Assembly (NCBI RefSeq): GCF_018069805.1
Contig: NZ_JAGPYN010000021.1
Span: 1 to 64,000 of the forward strand
DNA: 64,000 bases
Direction of reading: 5' to 3'
Source: Pseudoalteromonas ostreae
GTDB lineage: Bacteria > Pseudomonadota > Gammaproteobacteria > Enterobacterales > Alteromonadaceae
The position numbers and the translations under genes are program-made. Below the pieces are notes generated by a model. The model was not told the origin of the DNA and did no database searches. It saw nothing but the letters and a program-made list of their open reading frames with translations. Of the stretch, positions 40,270 to 50,161 are shown one piece after another. Position 1 is the first letter of the stretch; each line of letters begins with the position of its first letter.

Positions 40270-41499
40270 TTAGTTACTGCGTACCGAAACAAACTCAGGG
40301 TAAGCATCAATACCACAATCATGTTGATCCATGCCGTTTAGTTCTTCTTCTTCTGTTACTCGGATACCCATGGTTTTCTTCAATATTGACCACACGATAA
40401 GTGAGGCAAAAAATACAAAACCTAATATACATACTAAGCCGATTAACTGATTAACTAGCGTTGCTTCAGCATTTGATACTGGTACTAGGATGATACCTAA
40501 AATACCACATACACCATGCACTGAGATTGCGCCAACTGGGTCATCTATTTTAACTTTGTCTAGTACTACAATGCTGAATACAACAAGTGAGCCACCTAAA
40601 ATCCCTAGTAAACACGCTAATAAAGGTGATGGTGATAATGGATCAGCAGTAATAACAACCAAACCTGCAAGTGCACCATTAAGAACCATAGTTAAATCAG
40701 CTTTACCCCATAGCACTTTGCATACGAATAATGCTGCAATTGCCCCCGTTGCCGCAGCAGCATTAGTGTTAAGGAGAATTTGACCAACCGCAGTGGCATT
40801 TTCAGCATCAGAGATAAGTAGTTGTGACCCGCCGTTAAAGCCAAACCAACCCATCCACAAAATAAATGTACCGAGTGTAGCCAATGGTAAGTTAGAACCA
40901 GGAATTGGGTAGATTTCACCATTTTTACCGTATTTACCTTTACGCGCACCTAGCATTAATACACCTGCAAGTGCTGCTGCCGCGCCTGTGCCGTGAACAA
41001 TGGCTGAGCCTGCAAAATCAACAAAGCCCATTTCAGATAAGAACCCCCCCCCCCAAGTCCAGTAGCCTTCAACAGGGTAAATAAAGCCCGTTAATATCAC
41101 TGCAAAAGCTAGAAAAGCCCATAACTTCATACGTTCAGCAACTGCCCCCGAAACAATCGACATTGCAGTTGCCACGAATACCACTTGAAAAAAGAAATCT
41201 GATTCTAAAGAATGATTAGCGTCAGCGGCTTGGGTGCCAATAAGCCCACCTAGAGATGGAATTAAGCCACCTTCAGCGTTGTCTACATACATAATGTTGT
41301 AGCCAACTAGTAAGAACATGGTACATGCGATGGCATAGAGCGCCACGTTCTTAGTTAAAATTTCAGTGGTATTTTTTGAACGCACTAAGCCCGCTTCGAG
41401 CATGGCAAAACCTGCGGCCATCCACATCACTAAAATACCCGACATTAAAAAATAAAATGTATCTAACGAAAACTTAAGTTCTACGATCGTGTTTTCCAT
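40270..41499 (-). CDS. amtB: Ammonium transporter AmtB
   Basis: A 409-residue Amt/MEP/Rh channel with about 11 helices and a cytoplasmic tail. Family blocks are MAAGFAMLEAGLVRSKNTTEIL, the AGSAIVHGTGAAAALAGVLMLG segment with a conserved His, and the LGTFILWMGWFGFNGGSQ block. The coding strand carries an uninterrupted run of 11 G (41044-41054) spanning TWGGGF; the reading frame is open at this length. It is the second gene of a glnK-amtB operon. Confidence 0.95.
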   Translation of the reverse strand: MENTIVELKFSLDTFYFLMSGILVMWMAAGFAMLEAGLVRSKNTTEILTKNVALYAIACTMFLLVGYNIMYVDNAEGGLIPSLGGLIGTQAADANHSLESDFFFQVVFVATAMSIVSGAVAERMKLWAFLAFAVILTGFIYPVEGYWTWGGGFLSEMGFVDFAGSAIVHGTGAAAALAGVLMLGARKGKYGKNGEIYPIPGSNLPLATLGTFILWMGWFGFNGGSQLLISDAENATAVGQILLNTNAAAATGAIAALFVCKVLWGKADLTMVLNGALAGLVVITADPLSPSPLLACLLGILGGSLVVFSIVVLDKVKIDDPVGAISVHGVCGILGIILVPVSNAEATLVNQLIGLVCILGFVFFASLIVWSILKKTMGIRVTEEEELNGMDQHDCGIDAYPEFVSVRSN

Positions 41500-41508
41500 A
41501 AAGCCCCC

Positions 41509-41937
<429 letters not shown>

Positions 41938-41970
41938 TTACATAATAAAAACAAATTAGCCGCATAAAAA

Positions 41971-41987
41971 TGCACCATATAAGTGCA
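41971..41987. promoter_or_regulatory. NtrC-binding site
   Basis: TGCACC-ATATA-AGTGCA is a 17-bp inverted repeat that matches the NtrC consensus TGCACC-N5-GGTGCA at all but one of its 12 fixed positions. It lies about 62 bp upstream of the sigma-54 promoter, a normal enhancer distance. Confidence 0.75.
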
Positions 41988-42022
41988 TTTTTTTAACATC
42001 TTAACTGTACTGGTGCAGCAGC

Positions 42023-42367
42023 CTAATTTTGTTTGACGACACAGTCTCGGCTTTGTTCTTTGGCTTGATACAAAGCCTTATCAGCTAAGCGCATGGCACT
42101 TTCTAACGTGACATTTTGAAATTTTGTTAAACCTATACTCACCGTAATTGCAAATACCTCTCCCATTAATCACAAAGTCATACTCAGACAACTGCAAATT
42201 CTTCGCGCCGAATTTAATAAACCGTGCTTACCCGCACTGATAAGCCAATAATCGCTAAATCATCACGACCATGCAAAATCGACAGCAACATCAAGATAAT
42301 GAGCTGATAAGTGTCGCAACACCTACTGGACCACTTTACTATCTTCAAAAACTAAAACTCTTTGCAT
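42023..42367 (-). pseudogene. Decayed response-regulator/diguanylate cyclase (REC-GGDEF)
   Basis: Remnant of a REC-GGDEF gene, recognisable in several frames. It begins MQRVLVFEDSKVVQ (a typical receiver start), continues with ILHGRDDLAIIGLS and FIKFGAKNLQLSEYDF (the later receiver part), then jumps to the C-terminal GGDEF end, ITVSIGLTKFQNVTLESAM followed by RLADKALYQAKEQSRDCVVKQN and a stop. The middle, including the GGDEF active site, is deleted, and there are stops and frame changes between pieces. It cannot make cyclic di-GMP. Confidence 0.8.
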
Positions 42368-42635
42368 ATATCTATTCTCTACACGTCAGGTGAACATTGT
42401 TAGGGTAAACTTTTTAAGAATAAAAAATCAAAATTAATAACATAAAGCAATATACTTTATTATCAGTTTGAGCAAAATATATTGCTGAATATATACGCAT
42501 AAAATAGAGTATTTACGTTACTGATAATATTTATGTCTAATGCTCGCCGATTAATATCGTCGTCTAGTCTCATTCCCTTTGTTATTTACAAAAAAATTAT
42601 CTTTAATAGGTTAACTATTGTTTAAAGGATCCACC
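42368..42635. other. Intergenic region before S10 peptidase gene
   Basis: About 270 bp of AT-rich sequence between the REC-GGDEF remnant and the carboxypeptidase. No gene or strong structure was seen. It should hold the peptidase promoter. Confidence 0.4.
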
Positions 42636-44153
42636 ATGAAGCTTATCAGTATCATTAGTGTCTCTATGACCATACTTACTTTGAGTGTAAGCACAGCCAG
42701 CTATGCTGAAAACCAACGTCGTATCGATGTCGATAGTAAAGTTGTCACCGAACATAAAGCGCGCATCAATGGCGAGCGTTTTTCATATACCGCAACCACA
42801 GGCACACAACCGGTATGGGATGACAAAGGCGATGCCGTTGCAACATTGCAATACACTTATTATGAACGCGATAAAGTTGACGATCGTACTAAACGCCCAT
42901 TGTTGATTTCGTTTAATGGCGGACCTGGCTCTGCATCAGTATGGATGCACTTAGCCTATACTGGACCACGGGTATTAAAAATTGACGACGAAGGCTACCC
43001 TATTCAACCGTATGGTGTGAAAGACAACCCATACTCAGTGCTTGATGTTGCTGATATTGTTTACGTTAATCCAGTAAACACTGGCTACTCGCGTATTCTT
43101 GAAAACGATAAAGGTGAATTACCAAGTAAAGAAGCGCAAAAAAGCATGTTTTTTGGTGTCAATGCCGACATTAAATACCTAGCAGAATGGTTAAACACCT
43201 TTGTAAATCGCACTGAGCGCTGGCGCTCACCTAAGTTTTTAATTGGTGAGAGCTACGGCACAACCCGCGTTTCAGGACTTGCCCATGAATTACAAAACAG
43301 TCAATGGATGTATATCAATGGGGTTGTGCTGGTTTCACCAACAGACATTGGTATTAAACGCGACGGTCCGATAAAAGCGGCTAACCGTTTACCTTACTTT
43401 GCTGCAACGGCGTGGTATCACAAAGCTTTAAGCCCAGTATTGCAAGCTAAAGATTTAGATGAATTACTGCCAGAAGTTGAAGACTTTACCGTTAACAAGC
43501 TAATTCCTGCACTTGCTAAAGGTGGCTTTATTAATGATGAAGAAAAACGCGCTATCATCAAACAAATGGCACTGTATGCCGGTGTTTCTGAAAAGTTTGT
43601 TGCGCAAAATAACCTTGATATTCCTACCAATTTTTTTTGGAAAGAACTACTACGCGAGCGCGGTCAAACATTAGGCCGTCTAGATTCGCGTTATTTAGGC
43701 ATGGACAAACGTGATGCTGGCGAATCTCCAGACTACTGGGCTGAGCTAACATCATGGTTGCATTCATTTACACCAGCCATCAATCACTACTTACGTGAAG
43801 AGCTTAACTATAAAACTGACGTAAAATATAACCTGTTTGGTAATGTACACCCGTGGGATCGCAGCAATAATAACACTGGTGAAAATCTGCGTTTAGCAAT
43901 GGCGCAAAACCCATACCTCAATGTGATGATCCAAACAGGCTACTATGATGGTGCCACTAACTACTTTGATGCTAAATACACTTTATGGCAACTAGATCCA
44001 AGCAGTAAAATGCGCGATCGCCTAAGCTTTAAAGGCTACCGCAGTGGCCACATGATGTATTTACGCCATGCAGATTTAAAAACATCAAATAACGATTTAC
44101 GTGATTTTATTTTACAGTCACTACCAAAAGAAGGTGAAGCTGCGAAGTATTAA
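42636..44153 (+). CDS. Secreted S10-family serine carboxypeptidase
   Basis: A 505-residue peptidase with a signal peptide (about 1-24, ending ASYA). The oxyanion segment SFNGGPGSASVWMH and the nucleophile motif GESYGTT (Ser206) are clear; the catalytic Asp is likely in GYYDGATNYFDA and the His in GYRSGHMMYLRH. The fold is that of yeast carboxypeptidase Y-type enzymes, which remove C-terminal residues. The start at 42636 is chosen because the signal peptide begins there and an AAAGGA site precedes it. Confidence 0.93.
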   Translation: MKLISIISVSMTILTLSVSTASYAENQRRIDVDSKVVTEHKARINGERFSYTATTGTQPVWDDKGDAVATLQYTYYERDKVDDRTKRPLLISFNGGPGSASVWMHLAYTGPRVLKIDDEGYPIQPYGVKDNPYSVLDVADIVYVNPVNTGYSRILENDKGELPSKEAQKSMFFGVNADIKYLAEWLNTFVNRTERWRSPKFLIGESYGTTRVSGLAHELQNSQWMYINGVVLVSPTDIGIKRDGPIKAANRLPYFAATAWYHKALSPVLQAKDLDELLPEVEDFTVNKLIPALAKGGFINDEEKRAIIKQMALYAGVSEKFVAQNNLDIPTNFFWKELLRERGQTLGRLDSRYLGMDKRDAGESPDYWAELTSWLHSFTPAINHYLREELNYKTDVKYNLFGNVHPWDRSNNNTGENLRLAMAQNPYLNVMIQTGYYDGATNYFDAKYTLWQLDPSSKMRDRLSFKGYRSGHMMYLRHADLKTSNNDLRDFILQSLPKEGEAAKY

Positions 44154-44176
44154 ACAACGCTTAAAACCACTGGATC

Positions 44177-44202
44177 AAAAAAGCCCGTTTTTACGGGCTT
44201 TT
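44177..44202 (+). terminator. Terminator of the S10 peptidase gene
   Basis: Stem AAAAGCCCGT / ACGGGCTTTT with a TTTT loop, 24 bp past the stop codon. Confidence 0.88.
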
Positions 44203-44260
44203 GTTTATCGATAATTCGGATATACTCAACCTATTGATTTTACGTTTTTGGAAAACACAG

Positions 44261-44815
44261 ATGACTGAAAACTTCCGTGTTATGTATGCAGGTCTAGCTC
44301 AAGATATTGAGCGTTCGAATGCGATTAAACAACTGGCTGTAAAGCTCAAAGCCCCTGAAAGTAAAGTAGCTGCATTTTTTGAGAACAACCCCCTATTTGC
44401 CCCTTGTGAAAAAGAAAAAGCGCTCAAGCAAGCAAAGCTACTTGCCAGCGTAGGCATCAAAAGTAAACTGCAACCAATAAACAACGCACCAGCGGTAAGT
44501 AGCAGCGATGCAACCAGCCAGCGAGATGAGCGTATTTTTAACGCCCTTGATTACATCACCAGTAGTTTAATTCGCATCGAAGAAAAGCTCGACGATCTAG
44601 AGCAACGCTTACCAGCCACAACCCAACAACCAGATCCTGATGAAGGCGACGAGTGGCAAACTGATGATCTATTGCTAGATGAAGAGCTGACAACGCCGAT
44701 CAAAAAACGCAGTAACATGCTGCTGTATTCACTTATTGCTATGGTTGTTGTTTTACTTTTAGTACTAGGATTGTCGTTTGCATTCCCTGATTTATTCAGT
44801 TTTATGGATAATTAA
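44261..44815 (+). CDS. Hypothetical protein with C-terminal membrane anchor
   Basis: A 184-residue protein not recognised. It has a soluble N-terminal domain (MTENFRVMYAGLAQDIERSNAI and onward), a Glu/Asp-rich linker with a short coiled-coil-like stretch (RIEEKLDDLEQRL), and a single C-terminal helix (MLLYSLIAMVVVLLLVLGLSF). The topology is that of a tail-anchored inner-membrane protein. The start at 44261 is preferred, since an upstream ATG at 44201 lies at the terminator. It is 20 bp from the formyl-THF cyclo-ligase gene, so probably cotranscribed. Confidence 0.72.
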   Translation: MTENFRVMYAGLAQDIERSNAIKQLAVKLKAPESKVAAFFENNPLFAPCEKEKALKQAKLLASVGIKSKLQPINNAPAVSSSDATSQRDERIFNALDYITSSLIRIEEKLDDLEQRLPATTQQPDPDEGDEWQTDDLLLDEELTTPIKKRSNMLLYSLIAMVVVLLLVLGLSFAFPDLFSFMDN

Positions 44816-44835
44816 CCGATAAAGCAAAAATAAAT

Positions 44836-45432
44836 ATGAGCGAAAAAAGAGCACTGATCCGCCAACAAATCCGTAAAGCACGTAACTCACTGTCAAAATT
44901 TGAGCAAAAAATTGCCGCAGAATCGCTTAAAGTGAATTTTACTCAACACTTAAAACAGCAAAAAACCATTAAGAATGCCCATATTGGCATTTATTTTAGC
45001 AATGACGCAGAATTAGACACCTCATTGTTAATAAAAGATCTTTGGGCTAAAAATCACCCCCTCTACCTACCCGTTATCCACCCCTTTAACGGCACAACTT
45101 TATACTTTCAGCGCTATGAAGAAAATTCACCCATGAGGGCAAATCGCTATGGTATCTTGGAGCCTAAGTTAAATTGTAGTCAGATATGCCCACTTGCGGA
45201 GCTTGATTATCTGCTAATGCCATTAGTTGCATTTGATGATAACGGAAACCGGTTAGGGATGGGGGGTGGCTTTTATGATAAAACTTTGGCGCGCTACGAA
45301 AAAGAAAACTGGCAAAAACCACAACTGATTGGCCTTGCACATCAATGCCAACATGTTCCAAGTTTACCGGTTGAATCGTGGGATGTACCATTAAATTACA
45401 TAATCACACCACAGAAAATCTACCATTGGTAA
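44836..45432 (+). CDS. 5-formyltetrahydrofolate cyclo-ligase
   Basis: A 198-residue enzyme that converts 5-formyl-THF to 5,10-methenyl-THF with ATP. The N-terminal KRALIRQQIRKARNSLS and the C-terminal motif GNRLGMGGGFYDKTLARY are diagnostic. The E. coli homologue is ygfA/fau. rpiA and serA follow on the same strand, all linked to one-carbon, pentose and serine metabolism. Confidence 0.93.
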   Translation: MSEKRALIRQQIRKARNSLSKFEQKIAAESLKVNFTQHLKQQKTIKNAHIGIYFSNDAELDTSLLIKDLWAKNHPLYLPVIHPFNGTTLYFQRYEENSPMRANRYGILEPKLNCSQICPLAELDYLLMPLVAFDDNGNRLGMGGGFYDKTLARYEKENWQKPQLIGLAHQCQHVPSLPVESWDVPLNYIITPQKIYHW

Positions 45433-45485
45433 GCAATTTATTTATATACTAATGGCAATCCCTCTCACCTATTGAGCACATAATC

Positions 45486-46139
45486 ATGACACAAGATGAA
45501 TTAAAAAAAGCAGCTGCTTGGGCTGCACTCGAATTTGTAAAAAAAGACACCATTGTGGGTGTTGGCACAGGATCAACCGTAAACCATTTTATTGATGCAT
45601 TAGGCTCAGTAAAAGACACCATACGCGGTGTGGTATCAAGTTCTGACGCTTCAACCGAAAAACTAAAAGCACTCGGCCTTGAAGTATTTGAACTCAATGA
45701 TGTTGATGCCCTTGACGTGTACGTTGATGGCGCAGATGAAATAAATGCGCTGAACGAAATGATCAAAGGCGGTGGCGCAGCACTAACCCGCGAAAAAATA
45801 GTCGCAGCTGTAGCAAAACAGTTTATATGTATTGTTGATGAAACAAAAATAGTGGACACCTTAGGTGAATTTCCACTGCCGGTAGAAGTGATTCCGATGG
45901 CACGCAGTTATGTTGCTCGTGAATTGCTTAAACTAGGCGGCGATCCAGTTTATCGCCATGGCGTGGTAACAGATAATGGTAACGTTATTTTAGACGTACA
46001 TAACTTGTCGATCAGCCAAGCAAAAGATTTAGAGCTGACAATTAACCAAATTGTTGGCGTAGTAACCAACGGCTTATTTGCCCACCGTGGCGCAGATAAA
46101 GTGATTATCGGTACCAAAAATGGGCCGCAAATTAGATAA
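45486..46139 (+). CDS. rpiA: Ribose-5-phosphate isomerase A
   Basis: A 217-residue isomerase of the pentose phosphate pathway. The phosphate loop [13 protein letters not shown], the [20 protein letters not shown] motif and the C-terminal residues GTKNGPQIR support it. Length matches the family. It is followed 14 bp later by serA, the same order as E. coli. Confidence 0.97.
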   Translation: MTQDELKKAAAWAALEFVKKDTIVGVGTGSTVNHFIDALGSVKDTIRGVVSSSDASTEKLKALGLEVFELNDVDALDVYVDGADEINALNEMIKGGGAALTREKIVAAVAKQFICIVDETKIVDTLGEFPLPVEVIPMARSYVARELLKLGGDPVYRHGVVTDNGNVILDVHNLSISQAKDLELTINQIVGVVTNGLFAHRGADKVIIGTKNGPQIR

Positions 46140-46153
46140 AATAGGATGAGGAT

Positions 46154-47383
46154 ATGAGTAAGGTATCGTTAGCAAAAGACAAAATTAAAATTCTTTTGCT
46201 TGAAGGTGTACATCAAAGCGCTGTAGAAACGCTAAAACGTAACGGCTACAGCAATATTGATTATGTAAAAACCTCATTGCCTGAGGACGAACTAATTGAA
46301 CGCATTAAAGATGTGCATTTTGTAGGCCTTCGTTCTCGTACTCATATTTCTGAAGCTGTACTTGAAGCCGCAGAAAAACTGGTTGCCGTTGGTTGTTTTT
46401 GTATCGGCACTAACCAGGTTGATTTAAGTGCCGCACGCAAGCGCGGTATTGCAGTATTCAACGCACCGTTTTCTAATACCCGCTCTGTTGCTGAGTTAGT
46501 ACTTGGTGAAATTTTACTATTGTTCCGTGGTATTCCAGAGCGTAATGCCATTGCCCACCGTGGCGGCTGGTTAAAAACCGCCAATGGCTCATTTGAAGCC
46601 CGTGGTAAAACTTTAGGTATTATTGGTTACGGCCACATTGGTACGCAGCTAGGTATCATGGCTGAAAATATCGGTATGAACGTTGAATTTTACGATATAG
46701 AAGACAAGCTAACCCTAGGTAATGCCACACAAGTACATAACCTAACGCAGCTACTGCAACGCGCTGATGTTATTAGCTTACATGTGCCTGAAACACCGCA
46801 GACTAAAAACCTAATTGGTAGCGCGGAAATTTCAGTGATGAAACAAGGTTCAATTTTGATCAACGCCTCACGCGGCACCGTAGTTGATATTGATGCCCTA
46901 GCAGAAGCACTGCGTGATAAAAAAATCAGCGGCGCTGCCATCGACGTATTCCCAGTTGAGCCAAAATCAAACGATGAAGAATTTGTGTCGCCACTACGCG
47001 AATTTGACAACGTAATTTTAACGCCGCATATTGGTGGTTCAACTCAAGAAGCGCAAGAAAACATTGGTATTGAAGTCGCGGGTAAACTAGCAAAATACTC
47101 AGACAACGGCTCAACGATTACTGCTGTTAACTTCCCTGAAGTATCACTGCCAGAGCTTGCCAACCGTAGCCGTTTATTACACGTACACCACAACCGCCCA
47201 GGTGTGTTAACTCAAATTAACCAAGCATTTGCCCAGCACGGCATCAACATCGCCGCGCAATACTTACAAACCGACGAAGCGATTGGTTACGTAGTAATAG
47301 ACGTAGATACCGACCACTCTGAAATAGCACTAAAAGAGTTGAGTGCGGTTGAAGGCACGATCAGAGCACGTATTCTTCACTAA
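46154..47383 (+). CDS. serA: D-3-phosphoglycerate dehydrogenase
   Basis: A 409-residue dehydrogenase for the first step of serine synthesis. It has a catalytic domain, the NAD loop GIIGYGHIGTQLG, active-site His/Glu in the ILTPHIGGST and DVFPVEP segments, and a C-terminal ACT regulatory domain (about 336-409, LLHVHHNRPGVLTQINQAF) that binds serine in E. coli. Length equals the E. coli type. Confidence 0.97.
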   Translation: MSKVSLAKDKIKILLLEGVHQSAVETLKRNGYSNIDYVKTSLPEDELIERIKDVHFVGLRSRTHISEAVLEAAEKLVAVGCFCIGTNQVDLSAARKRGIAVFNAPFSNTRSVAELVLGEILLLFRGIPERNAIAHRGGWLKTANGSFEARGKTLGIIGYGHIGTQLGIMAENIGMNVEFYDIEDKLTLGNATQVHNLTQLLQRADVISLHVPETPQTKNLIGSAEISVMKQGSILINASRGTVVDIDALAEALRDKKISGAAIDVFPVEPKSNDEEFVSPLREFDNVILTPHIGGSTQEAQENIGIEVAGKLAKYSDNGSTITAVNFPEVSLPELANRSRLLHVHHNRPGVLTQINQAFAQHGINIAAQYLQTDEAIGYVVIDVDTDHSEIALKELSAVEGTIRARILH

Positions 47384-47504
47384 GAGATATTTGGATCAAT
47401 ATTCATTACGGGAGATGAGCCGCCCATTGCACTTCCTGTTAATAGAAAGCGCATGATGGGTGCTGTGGGGGCTGGAGGTTAGAGGCCTCCGGCTACCCGA
47501 TTAG

Positions 47505-48947
47505 CTATTTATTGACCACCAAACTTTCTCTAGCTATGGGGTCTCCATGCAGGATAATCGTTTCTATACGGTTCCACGATTCTATAGAGTCTAAAGGATT
47601 AGTTTTAAGCAGCAGAAGGTTAGCAATTTTGCCAACTTCTACAGTGCCATAATCTTTATCAATTCTGAATTTTTTAGCATTATTAATAGTTGCCGCCGCC
47701 AGTACTTCTTCAAGCGATAGCCCTGCGGTAACCATAGCTTCCATTTCTTGGTAGGTTGTCAGTCCCGGTTGGTTAGCAAAACTAGGGCTACCAGGAAAGT
47801 CTGAAGCCAATAAAATAGGAAGGTTAGAACTTCTTAGATATTGAATGACTTTATTACCTTTTCCTATTCGCCCATATAAGAATGCATCTGATATTGATTG
47901 ATCAGGCATTCCATCAAAACCAATTCGAAGTTCCTCCTTGAACCACTGCGCCTCAGTCGTCCTATACCAATCGATAAGTGACTTAGGTGTAATGGATAAA
48001 AATTCAGGGGAATTAACAATAGTTGGGAGCATTACTTCACCTAAGCCAGCAATCACTCTTTGTGTAGGCATATAGCCTACTTTGTTATCAATGATTATAT
48101 CCAGAGTGTTAGATACCTCCTTAGGTATATCTTTCTCGCGATTATATTGTCCCCAATTCCACATACCATGAGCGATAACATCAACACCTGCGGCAAGTGC
48201 TAATTGTTGCATATCTAAGGCATTAGCATGGGCTACTATAAGTAAATTATATTTTTCAGCCGCTATTTTAATTCGTTTTAGCGTATTAGTTGAAAATGTT
48301 TGCCATTGACTAGCGTTACCATAACCGTCTTCAAAATAAATTTTTATACATGAAGCACCTGAATTGGCAATTTCACCAACGAGCCTTTCTACTGAATTTA
48401 CTGCGGTTGCCTCTGCACTTTCATCAATTAAATAAGTAAATATTGATCTTGATAGATCATCTGTTTTTTCTATATATGGAAAGGTATTCTTTGATGTTAA
48501 TACCTCACAGCGAAAATAATCAGGGTGATGAGGCGCCGAAGTAAAATAGTCGAAACTCACTCCCGGATTGGGATCAAGTATTTGAGTAACCCCATAATAT
48601 AAAAAGCTTTTTGGTTGTTGTTCAAAATAAGCCTTTACGAGTTTTGGGTTTTTAATAGCCACAGGTTCAACACCAAAACCCATACCAGGAATTGACGAAA
48701 CATGGGCATGGCTATCCATAAGACCAGGCGTTAAGAATTTTCCCGAACCATTTATTTTAAGATCGTAGGATATAACATTTTTATCAGTTATTTCGGTAAT
48801 TCGTCCGTCATTTATTAATACATTCATCTGTATTTTGGGAGCTTGCAAATGAGGTGAAATGATAGTGACATTTTCAATTAGAACCTTGTTCTGCGCTAAT
48901 AAAGCAACAGAAAACAATGAAATTGAGAGTAGTAATACTTTAATCAT
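47505..48947 (-). CDS. Secreted metal-dependent amidohydrolase
   Basis: A 480-residue amidohydrolase with a signal peptide (about 1-19, ending LLAQ). Metal ligands appear as the HxH of DSHAHVSS, a probable carboxylated Lys in CIKIYFEDG, His residues in IVAHANA and VIAHGMW, and the Asp of LLASDFPGSP. It resembles imidazolonepropionase-like or prolidase-type secreted enzymes. The substrate is unknown. It is monocistronic and the flanking DNA downstream contains gene debris. Confidence 0.87.
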   Translation of the reverse strand: MIKVLLLSISLFSVALLAQNKVLIENVTIISPHLQAPKIQMNVLINDGRITEITDKNVISYDLKINGSGKFLTPGLMDSHAHVSSIPGMGFGVEPVAIKNPKLVKAYFEQQPKSFLYYGVTQILDPNPGVSFDYFTSAPHHPDYFRCEVLTSKNTFPYIEKTDDLSRSIFTYLIDESAEATAVNSVERLVGEIANSGASCIKIYFEDGYGNASQWQTFSTNTLKRIKIAAEKYNLLIVAHANALDMQQLALAAGVDVIAHGMWNWGQYNREKDIPKEVSNTLDIIIDNKVGYMPTQRVIAGLGEVMLPTIVNSPEFLSITPKSLIDWYRTTEAQWFKEELRIGFDGMPDQSISDAFLYGRIGKGNKVIQYLRSSNLPILLASDFPGSPSFANQPGLTTYQEMEAMVTAGLSLEEVLAAATINNAKKFRIDKDYGTVEVGKIANLLLLKTNPLDSIESWNRIETIILHGDPIARESLVVNK

Positions 48948-49519
48948 AATACTTCCATATGAGATTAATTAAATAGTTAGACATAGTGGCCCCTCACTGT
49001 GTTAGCCTCGACTTTTCGAGGATTAGCTTAATTCAAAACCAGAGCCCTAATTAGTTTATCAATTAACTAAACAGCAGAGGCTAACATAAATAAACCGATT
49101 GTTAATCATCGCATAACATCACTTCCTGAAACCGACTTGACTGTTATCGACTATATCGAGCGCCATCCTACGGATAAAAATCGACTGAATGTACTGATCT
49201 CCTACTACGAACAAAAACAAGGAGTGACACAAATAGAGTTTGACCGTATGGAACTGGGGTTATTTGGTATCAAGTATTATTAGAAAGTTATGGAAGAAGT
49301 TGGATTTAGTGTTGAGCTTTATACGAAGCCAGAATCCTCTAGCACGAAATGTCGAACAGCAATTATAGGCACGCGATTATCTTAAGTTAACCAGGTTTTC
49401 CCAAAAACGAGCTTGGATGACTATACATCGCTCATAGCTGCCTGTCAGATGAAATATAAACCTATTTTTCAAAACTTTAAGATCAGATATGAGCCCCATA
49501 ATTTATGCGTGTTAATAAT
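48948..49519. other. Gap with degenerate sequence and inverted repeats
   Basis: About 570 bp between the amidohydrolase and VOC genes. It holds a degenerate reading frame (49086-49283), an inverted repeat GTTAGCCTC / GAGGCTAAC (49001-49009 and 49077-49085), and a CCTCG / CGAGG hairpin inside it. No intact gene was seen. Confidence 0.45.
49086..49382 (+). pseudogene. Degenerate ORF lacking a normal start codon
   Basis: An open frame of 65 codons running NKPIVNHRITSLPETDLT, then VIDYIERHPTDKNRLNVL and on to a stop at 49281. The expected start reads ATA (49086), with AGAGG just upstream. After the stop the same frame continues KVMEEVGFSVELYTKPESS for 33 codons and ends again. The family is not recognised. 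It looks like a broken small gene, but could be chance. Confidence 0.35.
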
Positions 49520-49993
49520 TTATGCGTCTTCTTCTTTGCTTATTAAATCAGCCATACGTTGACTAATCTCGTCATCGCTAAGGTCTTCTTTATGAGTGCC
49601 AATAGTCCATACATGGCCAAATGGATCTTGTAAAGTGCCCGCTCTATCGCCGTAAAATTGGTCGTGCACTGGGCGCACCTCTATAGCACCTGCGGCAATC
49701 GCTTTAGAAAATACGGCATCAACATCTTCAACGTACAGCATTAAGCTAACCGGCGTACCGCCTAGCTCACCGGGACTTTTAAAATGCGCTTCAGGGCACA
49801 TATCTGAAAGCATAATATGCGAATCACCAATTTTAATTTCTGCGTGAGCAATCCCACCATCTGGCAGCGGCATTTGCATAATAAGCTGCGCGTTAAATAC
49901 CTTACAGTAATAATCTATTGCTTTTGTTGCGCCATTAATTATCAAGTAAGGAGTAATTGCATGATACCCCTTTGGTATTGCTGAAACCGTCAT
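49520..49993 (-). CDS. VOC family protein (PhnB/glyoxalase-like)
   Basis: A 157-residue vicinal oxygen chelate protein. It starts GYHAITPYLIINGATKAIDYYCKVF, typical of PhnB-like members, and continues with HAEIKIGDSHIMLSD and DPFGHVWTIGTHKEDLS. The start at 49993 is preferred, since GGAG lies 8 nt upstream of it; an ATG 30 bp further upstream has no good site. The reaction is unknown. Confidence 0.88.
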   Translation of the reverse strand: MTVSAIPKGYHAITPYLIINGATKAIDYYCKVFNAQLIMQMPLPDGGIAHAEIKIGDSHIMLSDMCPEAHFKSPGELGGTPVSLMLYVEDVDAVFSKAIAAGAIEVRPVHDQFYGDRAGTLQDPFGHVWTIGTHKEDLSDDEISQRMADLISKEEDA

Positions 49994-50161
49994 TTTACGC
50001 TCCAAATGTGTGACCTTATTCAATTAAGGTTAGTCGATATCAGCTGAAAGTCAGCTTTACAAAAATGAAAACTAAATACTCTGATTTAAATGATAAAGTG
50101 GTTCTAGCCCTTTAAAAATAAATATCTCCCCCAAGGTCTATAAACACCGTGAGCAATTTAG

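Noticed and set aside
45449..45859. 136-codon minus-strand frame opposite rpiA
   Set aside because: Ser/Thr/Ala-rich shadow of a well-supported rpiA reading frame.
46690..47010. 106-codon minus-strand frame opposite serA
   Set aside because: Shadow of serA; no domain pattern.
47384..47504. Terminator after serA
   Set aside because: A GGAGG/CCTCC pairing is possible but lacks a proper stem and T-run, so it is not called.
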